From the NCBI GenBank assembly GCA_028752905.1, contig JAQNBH010000014.1:27042168-27106167 (forward strand): a stretch of DNA of 64,000 bases. The letters run 5' to 3'. Positions 50,108 through 61,000 of the stretch are shown one piece after another. The position numbers were made by a program, and so were the translations under genes. Position 1 is the first letter of the stretch, and each line of letters begins with the position of its first letter. Source of the stretch: Cladorhizidae sp. MBARI D1340-BT2 (taxonomy: Eukaryota; Porifera; Demospongiae; Poecilosclerida; Cladorhizidae). The notes beneath the pieces were generated by a model, which worked only from the letters and a program-made list of their open reading frames with translations, ran no database searches and was not told the DNA's origin.

Positions 50108-52036
50108 GGCAGCCACTCCGGGTGTACTTACTTTTAAACATCAGATCAGAAGGAGAACAGTGCACCTTTAGGAATTATTGTACTCTTAAGTATTATAGAA
50201 TTTCGGGTTAGTATTTATTCGAATGCATATATTTCTGCCCAAATTATAGATGCACACTTGTACCTGATTATGGAGGAAGCAAATAAGGATCACGAATCTG
50301 CACATTGCATCGCCTGCTTCTTTTATACATGGCTCTGCGGAGCAATATTGCCACAGATTGTTGATTAAATATTTGCTGATTTTCAGGTGGACTGTTAATG
50401 AGCTGTAGTGGACTTTGATGTGAAGGAACCAATATTATGATTCTTTGAATATCAATGGTATTTAATTACTTGATAAACATCCGGTAGTGTGGTAGGCAAT
50501 ATTTCATTTTTGAACACTAACACAATGGATTAGTGTCAATCTTTGGCATAAAAAGAGCTTGGGTTTTTATAAAACAGTAGCGATGTCAATAACATATGAA
50601 TGACAAACCTCTTCTTAAATAACATACTAACTCGGTGTATATTTATGGAATAATAATTGTCTAGAAATAGTCGAGCCAAGTTTTGATTTTTCTTCATACG
50701 ATGCTATGCCCCAAGGTATTTAATATGAAACATCACATGCATTGATCCATACATTGATGTTTTCTGCCAAAAATGGTATAACAATAACTAATTGTCACAT
50801 TACTCTTTTGAAGTGACAATTTCTTATATCATTATGCTTGTATCACAGCAGACAAACAGCTATGATTGCGGGTCTTTTTGTGCATGGTAAGCTCATTATT
50901 TTACTCTTTACAGTATGCATGTTTCCAAGCGTTGGACTAGGAATTCAAGTTTTGTCAGGTTTGTCACACTTTTATACTAACATCATTGTTGTAAGATTTT
51001 GTCTCTTCATCAATCCCTCTATATTATATATATGCAGGATTTGGTTCCTCAGCTAAGAGAAAAGAAGAAATAAAAAGCAAAAACATTGCTTTAACATAAA
51101 TCAAACATAACATAGTAGCAGATTCTCAGCATGATGTTATAAAAAAATACAAGTATTGATGGTAGATGAGGTGTGGAGAATTATATAAAGATATAATATA
51201 TAGGAGCTGGATTTTGGCTGTATGAATATGGAAGAGTGGGGAAGGATATATATATAGGTGGCATTGCTGTTGGGGAAAGGTGTGGAGAGAGTAAGAGATG
51301 CAGTAATAGAGGAGGTGGGTGAGTGCATTATGCATTGAGTATATAGGAAGTGGTGAAAGAGGAGAAAAGAACTGTTGTATGGCTAGAAGTTAAATGATCT
51401 TTGGTTACCTCCCCTTCCACCCTATTGGACTCTTGGCTATTAAAGTACCGTTGTCTGTAACATATTTGTTAGATTGGTATATATCAGTATTACACAAAGT
51501 TACCGTTTTAGTGTCACATAATGCTGTGTATGGAAGCATTGAACAAAAGCATTGGGTAGTGGGAATGTCTATAGTTATCTACTTTGACTTGGTTATATAT
51601 ATACAAAAAGGTCTTATTGCGTTGATAATTGCACTACAGGAAACCTAGATAGAGTGAGCTGGCCCTGGACAGAGAGGTCTCCTCCCAGCTAAGTCCAACT
51701 AAGCCATAGACAACCCCGAGGACATGGAGTCAGGACTAAAGAAGTCTCTCAAAACTCACTCCCACTAGGAGAAGCCACTCCAAACTCACTACCCAACGCC
51801 TTTCCTAAATCAGCAGTCATATTCTCCCGCAATTCTTCAAAGCTTGCTGCAAGCCCGTGACACCAGGACGAACTTCTAAAACCTGAAGAAATTTCCTGTG
51901 AAACCTTACGAACGACTCGGCTCTTTTCGGGTGGAACTCGGTACAAAACACCCAATTTTTGTCGCGCGCAATTCTGGACGGTCCGCTGCACTGCCCTAGG
52001 ATTGTCTAGAGTCGAGATACCAGCGAGCCACCCGAA
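50108..52036. other. unassigned stretch and 5' flank of copy B
   Basis: 50108-50500 should continue the CXXC-bearing element interrupted by the Gmr1-like insertion; atggaggaagcaaa at 50270 recurs from 2569. The region 50500-51700 is AT-rich with no recognised domain or terminal repeat. From about 51850 it matches the 5' flank of copy A in patches, ending gataccagcgagccacc before the ATG. Confidence 0.45.
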
Positions 52037-55000
52037 ATGGATTACGTCTTGGACTGCTTTTACTCTGAGAAGTATCACTTCTACAGGCAAGGCTAGGTGG
52101 CTATATAGCTGTTTTTAAGAGAATAATTTTCTTTTAGGTTCTCAGCCAGCATTAACATTTACTAATAATCATTAATTAGCATGCAGTGGCTAACCACAGC
52201 GCAGGTATGCTCATAAAATGATTATGAGCTAAGCTTTTTGATGTTGGTAGTGCGTGTATAATTGTGGTTGTGCTTGCATGTGGTTGTACTATTCATAATA
52301 ATAATTAGTTGGTAGGAAAGGCAGAAATTTCTGTTCTCTCCCAAAGACCAAGCAAGAAACACATGCTGTTACATTTTATTAACATGTATATGAAAATTAT
52401 TGGTGTACCAAACATCCCCTTCCCCCCAAAAATTAATTAAAAAATAAAAAGCTTGCCAGCCTAGATCACTGCCACTTTTTTGTGCCTGCGGCCATCGAGT
52501 CATTGGGGGTCATCGGGAATAGGTCCATGGCTTTCCTGAGGGATCTCAGCCCAGGACAAGGCAAAGAACTGGGGAGGGGAATGCCCATGCTAACCTCCTT
52601 CAGCGTCTCTCAGTTGCAGTCTAGCGGGGGAATGCCTTGTCAGTTTTGGGGTCAGTCTGGAGTTGAACTTGTCATTAGCTTTTTAGTTATTTATTTATGT
52701 ATTTATTTATTTGATTGTTAATTAGGTAATTATTATTATTATTGTTATTATTATTAGTAGAGTAGTAGTAAATTTTTAATATAGTTATTTATGTAATAAA
52801 GCCCGATAAAGGGGGTTGAAAAATAGTTGGCGTTAAAAACTTGTGGTTACCACTTTATAGCTCCATAGATTCTGTATATGAACTAGATATAGGGCTCAAA
52901 AGATAGGTCTCTCTGTGTGCTCTTTTTCCATACTACTAAAACATTTTCTTATACCGAGTTAAAGTGGGGTTTCAAAACCTGATTGCCTGATTTCTCAACA
53001 AAGTGCTAGACAGCTGAAATTAGCAGAGGAGCCCTACTGCATATATACGCAATGAATCATTTGAGGTCAAAACTGGAGTACTGGTTAAAAGTAGTTGAGA
53101 AAATAATTTTCCCCTTCCTGTCAGCCCTTACAGGTCAGCCTATACAGGTCAGCCTTTACAAAATTAATGCAATCAACACCACTTTGTCACATACCTAAGT
53201 AACCTATTCGTTTGATCTATACCAGATAATCATAGTTCTTAGTTTCCAGTGTGGTTGTCTGCCTCTCGTTGAAGTTCTTTTGTGGTGGGCTTCCCAATTA
53301 GGTCCATACCAGACGACTCATGTTCCACTGCACGTCCAGGATTACATACCCTGCGTAGTAAAAAGGCAAGCACAGCATTGATGATGTAATCAAGCTTATA
53401 GCTCATGTGCTACTTCATAAGTGAAGTCCACACTTGCTGTATTGAATGTCCCGTAGTTTTGTCTGGAGCTCTCCATCCTCAAACTCTTCTTATGTATGCC
53501 CCAAGGAGTCTGTAGCTGATCCTATACCAGAATGTCTGCTGTTAGGTTTGGTAGGTGGAGTTTTCCTGTGCAATTGTTACCAAGTCCTTGAAGGAGGCTA
53601 GGGCTCATTTTACATTAGCAGCATTACGTGCTGACTTTGTATAGTGGACAGGTCCAGTCAACAGTACTTAGCAACAAGACCCGGCGTGTGTTGATGTGTA
53701 ATAATTTCCACAGAATAAACAAGTCAGATAAAGTGTTTATAACCACTGAAAGTGTGATAACTCACACTTGGCACAGTACCACACAGCTCCTTCATAAGGG
53801 GGGGGAAAAAGGGAAAAAACATGTGGTAAAGGGTCATCTAACTTGTCCTGCCCCACATGAATGAAGTTGTTTGTTTTTAAATAAAACAATTTAATATATT
53901 ATTAAGTTGTATTATTAATGTAGAGAATATGTCGAATATTATAATATACATATAGGAGGTGTGTCTGGTCTATGCACAATAATTATAATATATTCTTCCC
54001 ACTGGAGAGGTATTTATTTAGTCCTGTAAAATCCTTAAACCTCATCTTCATGAACTCCTAGCTCTTGAGGTAACACAAACACATATTTCACACACACACA
54101 TTTTATACACACACATTACACACATTTACACACATTTTACACAGACACATTTCACATACACATTTTATACACACATTTTATACACATTTTACACTCACAA
54201 TTAATTTTTACACTCACATTTCATACACCACATCTTTTTGCTTTCTTTTTTGGTGGTCATGCCAGCGAATAGTATTGCCAATGGCACTGCAGAGTTTATG
54301 AAGACAGTAAGGTTTGCCTCTTTTCCATTATGACTCAGAATCAAATGCTCCATGTCAGTTGGCAAGGCTCTTTCCAAACAATGGAAAGAGGTTGGCTATG
54401 TGGATCTGCATGTACACAGCCAGCAATTGAGTGAATATAGTAGGTCACAATTTACGACTGGAAAGAATGACAGGAATAAAATGGAGTAGATTTACTGCTG
54501 GAGAGGAAGAGGGGTGCCATGGGGGAGCTTATTGTCTTCCTGTGGTTCGGATCACACACTCAGTGATATGAATAGTGAACGCATTTTGCGTAGTTTTTAG
54601 TATTAGGATTCTTTGTGCCATTGAACAAATTGGATTTCTAATGGATGCTTTGCTCAATAATGTTGTAGTCCTTAGCAAATGTGGCACTTGACTTTGTCTG
54701 CACGTACAACTTGGGCATGATTGCCCTATGCAGACGCTCAAAAGAATAAGGACGTTTTTATTTAAAAACTAAGAATTATACTGGATTGACCTGTTAGAAA
54801 GAGAGGAAACAAGACTACTTGTGTAGATGACAACCAGTTAGACGACCTTTTAATTATTTTAACAGCACTTGTTATACTGCAATTTTAATGGTAAGGTGTG
54901 GTGTAACTGGTTGTCAAACAATGTAATAAACATTATTTTGGTAAAGCATCATTGAGTGCATGTTGTCTACATGGGTATAGTCTTATTAACTTTTTCTTTT

Positions 55001-58000
55001 GATTTTGTCAATAAATTTAAAAAAAGGAATATAAATAATTATTACTGAGAAAACTTATAATATAGCAGAAGTCAGATTTGAACGAATCATCTTGACTCGG
55101 TTCTTCCCAAATTCCCCCTTCATGGATGCAGTGTTGTATCTTTGGATGAGGTGGGGAAATGACTTGGTATTAATGGGAACATTTCTTTGCAATTATTTTC
55201 AGCTGACATCAGCACTGAATACAAACATGCTGATTGAAAGAGAAACAGTGAAGAAGGAACATTTGTTGTTGTTGTTGTTTATTGTTTATTGTTGTTGTTT
55301 ATTCCTGTATATATATATAAAAGTTCAGTGGTGGAGAACTGCAGTTGACATGTACATTTACAATGCCTTCCTCCATGATCAACTTAAATTTACTCACTCG
55401 GACCTTTCAGCTACTGGTGTATCGAGTCTTCATCTCGATGAAGGCTAGAGCATCTACGAAATTAAGTTAATTATAGAGGAAGTCATTGCAACTGCAGTTG
55501 TGTAGCTGAATAATTTTGGGCTTCTGCATTCTAGAAACATGTTAATCATCGATGTGCATTGGATGATTGCAGATACTTCTGGGAACCAAGATTGTATGAC
55601 GGAGTTAACTTATGGAAAAACAAGATAGAAACGTGATCCTTGACTTTAAGATGAATTTCAACGTTCCAAATGAACCCTCAATACAAGATCATTAAATTAA
55701 TATTTACTTTTCGACATTTCGGCTAGATGAATGCTAGAGTAAATAGCCGAAATGTCGGGGAGCAAATTTTAACTCAAATATTTAGAAGACAATGTCTTTT
55801 CGCACTTTATATGTGTTTTTGTTAACCACTTTAGTGAAGAATTTAATGCACTTTAGGAGTTGTTTTTATTTTGTGTGCTTATAAATACCTGCCAAATCTT
55901 TGCCCCTTAGGCAGCTAAGCAGCAGCAAGCTGCATTAGCTGTAGGAGCTTTATTTGGGCGGGAGCGAGGTGGGAGGCGGAGGGGGGAGAGGGGGGGGGGG
56001 TGGGGGGGGGGAGGGGGGGGGAAGGAGGGGGGGGCGGGCGTTGGTTTACTGACTGCCATTTTTAATGTGTCAAAACATGAATGTGGTTCTACTAATTATA
56101 GGAATGCAGCTGCGATTTTGGGGACTTTATTCATTGGCCGCCTACTTCTCCGACAGCTGTATGTCCTGCAGTCTGGTTTGCGTGCATTCTTTCTGGCCCG
56201 ATTAGGACTGGGAGTAGTTAATCTACGCAAACATGGCCACTGGGCAGGTAAAAGCAATGACAGATGATGGGGGTTGTGAGGTGTTAGAGAGGGTTATGTA
56301 AAAGGGGGTAGTTTGCGGGACAAGAATGGGGGAATGAGGCAGGGAGGGGTGAGTAGCTAGTATGGTGTAGAAAATGATTTTGAACAGGAGCCTGTTCCTT
56401 GACTTCCAGACGTCCAACACTTAAAGATGGAAAATATCTGCCAAGGAAGTACAACTGCATTATACAGGCTCAGGTATCAAGAACACTGCCACGGTACTCT
56501 CAGTTATTGTAGAGGCTATGAAGTTCATCATTTATTTGTTATTGTTTTATCGTGTGTTGTCATTTGACGTTATTGTTGTTGTTCTCTAGTGGTGACCGGA
56601 TCATCTGAAGGAATTGGAAGAGGCTATGCTATGGAGGTGAGATTTTACACACACACACTCTCTCTGACACACACACAGATACACACAAACACAAATATTA
56701 GGATTAGCATTGCTATGAAATAATTGGACACTATCTGTGACATGTCTGGACTATATTTTTTCTACTTTTGATTGACGACGTGTATGTATTTCCATAGCTG
56801 GCAAGAAGAGGGTTAAATGTGGTACTTATGAGTCGTTCCAAAGAGAAGTTGAAGAAAGTAGCCATGGAGATCAGTAAGATATAATAAATGTACAAGATGC
56901 ACCACCAGCACTAAGACTGTCATAATCGGAAGAGACACTGTGGTTCTTACCAGTGTGTCCCCTCATAGAGCATTGTTAATCTACTTCAACCTGCCTTAAC
57001 CCAGTGTGTCTCCCCTTAGAGCTATTGTCAACCTACTTCAACCTTCCTCAACCCAGTGTGATGTTGATCCATATGTTTCTGTTAGCTACAGTATACAGTA
57101 CCATATTCACTCGAATAAAAATTGCTACTTCTATTTATTTCTTGAGACTACGCAGCACACACAAGTGCTGCAGTATAATGCTGCTTAAAGCCAGTATTCT
57201 GCATCTCATTTTCAGGAAAGGGCATTCCGCTGGTGCAATTCCTTTGTTGTTGTTGCTGAATCATTATAGTTGTGTTTATAAACACCATAGACATTGTACT
57301 AACGCATTCTGTTGCCGAGTTCTCTTATTTCCAATGAGGAGTTGGTTCGGTTCTATTTCTTTTTCATCCTCCTCTTCCAGGTAGGCAAGTAGATTTCTCC
57401 ATCACTGTCACTCTCTTTCAACAGCTGGCAGTAGTGGTTGGAACAGCTAAAGCTGTCACTCTATCATCCTTGAGGCAGTGAATCTCTCCATCTCCAAAGC
57501 CTTCCACCTTCACAGATATTCGTCAAGCAAGGAAAGGTTTCTTTATCAACTCTGCAGCTTCTATCAATAGATTTAATCACTGTGTGCTAGTGCTAATGCA
57601 TTAGTGATTACTGTAAAATGAACTGGGTGTGCTATAATTGGAAGACTTCATCCGACTTGTATTTGAGTGAATGCAGTAAACCTCCTCATATTTAATATTT
57701 TCTGTTTTCTTTAGAGGAGAAGTATGGTCGTGATTCTCTGGTGATTCCTGTTGATTTCTCTGATGGCCTGGAGATCTATGATGCCATCTCTGAGCAACTT
57801 AGTCAACTAGACAATGGAGTCCTGGGTATGTTAGTGCACCACTTATGTATGGGTATTATTACACTATACTAACTTATCTATAACTTGTCAATTCGAGTTC
57901 ACCTGTCCACCGAAAGTCGAGTGTGGTGCATAACTTATGAATATTCATAGTATTTTTATAACTTTGTGCTTCAAGTATACGGCATCAGATTACATTATTT

Positions 58001-61000
58001 GATGCATAGTGAGCACTAGGCAGATGTTTGCTGTAGCAACATGACCAAGTGAAGCTTAAAATATTGATAAGATAGTGTAGTATAACAACTTTATGCTGGC
58101 ATTCTTTTATTTGAATCTCAATAATCAGTGCATTCTCTTGACATTTCGACTAGATGCTCTAGCCTTCATCATTCATTTATTCCTGATGAAGGCTAGAGCA
58201 TCTAGTGGAAATGTCGAGAGAATACAATTTCAAGTTGATTATTGAGAAGTTTATTGTAATGTATTATGTCAATTGAGAGTTCATTGAGAGATTCTTTCAT
58301 TTGTTCAGGATTTCCCTAAAGTATATACAAAAGCTGTTTATGTAAAAAAAACACCTAGTTTATATCACCATGAGGATTACATTGGTCTAGCACTGCCATA
58401 TCTCTAACCCTACTATTGCCCTGTACTTAACTTAGGGCCTAATTTAACTGATTGTATAGCATTGATATCATCATGGTGATTACTAGCTGGGACTGGGACA
58501 TGAGGAAGCAACCAAATGATAATGCCATTAGTTCAACATTCCTGGAACATTGTCCATATACCAGTACATGTGTATATATATAGAAGGGCAACTGATTCTT
58601 TCTTCTACTCACTTTGAGTCTGTCACAAGTCAAAAATAGTTCCAGTGGCTCTATTTGAATTATGGATGCATAGAAAGAAGTGGGTTATGTGCCATACAGA
58701 TTTATCTCTGAAGGTCAGAATCTTTGCCATTGGGGCTGTTGCCACTGGAGCTAATTTCAGCTCTCTAGCACTGGGCAATCTGGAGAAAAATGTGTAGCAA
58801 AATCAGGCACTCAGGTTTTAAGGTAACCCCATGCTCCAGTAACTTGGTTATAGTTATACCTATGAAAAATGTTTTTATTATTAAAAGAGAGCACACAGAG
58901 AGACCTAACTTTTGAGCTATATATTAAGTCCATACCAAGAAGTGTGCAGAATCTATGGAGCTATAAATTGGTAACCACAGTTTCTTTTGACGCCTATAAG
59001 TTCATGATATATTGCCCCCCCTCCCCCTCCCCCACCCTTAAATACAAATGATATATTTTTTAAAAATCTTTCTGCGCGGAGGCTTGGCTGTGTGCTGTCC
59101 AGAAAGGCAGCATTCAAGCAAGAGGTACAGGTAAGCTCTGTGGATTCCAAGAGTTAATCCAGTATCTAGTCGAGCGGCCAGTGAACTATGGTGATGTATA
59201 GATATCTATTGCAGTTAAGTGTACTGATGTCTGGATACTGCATTCAAGCGACGGTCGAGAGCTACTGCAGTCGAGTGGCCAGTGAACTGAGGCAATAATT
59301 AAGCTGGACTAGTGGGACCGATGCCACTGGGCTCACCGATGCCTGGACTAGTGGGACTGATGTGGGCTCACCGATGCCTGGACTAGTGGGATTAATGCCA
59401 CTGGGCTCACCGATGCCTGGACTAGTGGGACTGATGCCACTGGGTTCACCGATGCCTGGACTAGTGGGATTGATGCCACTGGGCTCACCTATGCCTGGAC
59501 CAGTGGGATTGATGCCACTGGGCTCACCTATGCCTGGACTAGTGGGATTGCTGCCACTGGGCTCACCGATGCCTGGACTAGTGGGACTGATGCCACTGGG
59601 CTCATTGATGCCTGGACTAGTGGAATTGCTGCCACTGGGCTCACCGATGCCTGGAGTAGTGGGACTGATGCCACTGGGCTCATTGATGCCTGGACTAGTG
59701 GGATTGCTTCCACTGGGCTCACCACATCTCTACAATTTCAAGTGTGCTCATAAGAATGTTAGTCTCTACTTATGCTCTGGTAGTTTCTGGTCTGTTGAAT
59801 CAACAACTACACTGGCTGTCCTGCTGGGGTGAGAACTGTTACTAACAACTGTACTGGCTGGCTGTTGGGACTGTTACTGACAACTGAACAACAACCAAAA
59901 TTATGCCAACAACAATTGTGTCTTCCCAGAGTAATCAATCATCTATATATATCTGAAACTCATCCAGAGCTGTTGAGTAGATGAACTGGTAGTAATGCAG
60001 CTCAGGAGTCCATTATCACATTATTTCATCCTAAAACAAAAAAACTATGCTCGGATTGCCACTCTTCCTTCCTCCCCAGTTCTTTGACTACAGGGTTATC
60101 CATTACAACATTGCTATCATTCTTCAAAACATCGTTCCTAATAAGCTAGTGGGTAATATCACTTTTGCGCATTTGACATAAATACACAAGCTTGTCCAGT
60201 GATGGCTTAGCTAACCTTTCAGTATCTGTGCAACAAGTTCTTGGTTTTTGTTTTGTACCTTTGCCAGGTTCTCTCTTATCCTAACTCCAGCAGGTTCTTG
60301 GGAAGGTCATATGTGGATTGACCTATTCCTGGCAACCTAATCTAGCATTATCTGGATACTCTTCCACCCTCCCTTCTAGGGCTAGGGAAAGTTGTATTCT
60401 AGGGATAGGTATGGTGGGCTAAGGGGACTCTAGGATTAGTACTATAGGGACATCTTGAGATAGTCATGTACTAGGAAAGATTGTGGCAGGAGTGGACGTC
60501 CCCGTGGAGCAGTTGTTGACTGTGATGGAATTGAGAGTTACATGTATACTCCAGTCAACCAGCCAGCTAACTATAGCGATGTTGAGAGCTGCTCCAGTTA
60601 GTTTTAACTCGACTTATATACAATATTACCTGGCTTGTATGTCATTCTACTGCATTGGAACTGGCATGTTTTCTGCTACCACTGTACATACATATATATC
60701 ACAGCTACTGTAACACAGGATTAAAAATATACCACACCTGCATATGTTTAAGTTGTGTATAGTTATATAATGCACCCTCAGCTCAAATATATACATGGAA
60801 AACTACACATACTAGACTGGTACACATTGTTATCATTACACCATGACTTTATTTACTACCACTTTTTCAATCAAACAATTTCGAACCGAATTTTCTCCAT
60901 TGAAGTAAACAAACAAAAGCTACAAGGACTACGTCAGCTACATATGTGTACAACGAAACTTCTAGCCAAGAAATTCATCCAGGAAACCTCCTTCTTCAAG

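Larger units (their letters stand above)
52087..56101 (+). other. intron 1 of copy B (4.0 kb)
   Basis: Holds the 3' end of a LINE (52470-52720), a MITE fragment (52841-52955), segments homologous to intron 1 of copy A (53390-54310, 55140-55560), two hairpin repeats (55370-55510, 55709-55760) and an expanded G-rich tract (55960-56040). It is 3.1 kb shorter than intron 1 of copy A. Confidence 0.7.

Noticed and set aside
59362..59832. 156-residue Gly/Pro/Leu repeat protein
   Set aside because: A 39-bp satellite inside an intron keeps frames open by length alone; the other strand is open as well.
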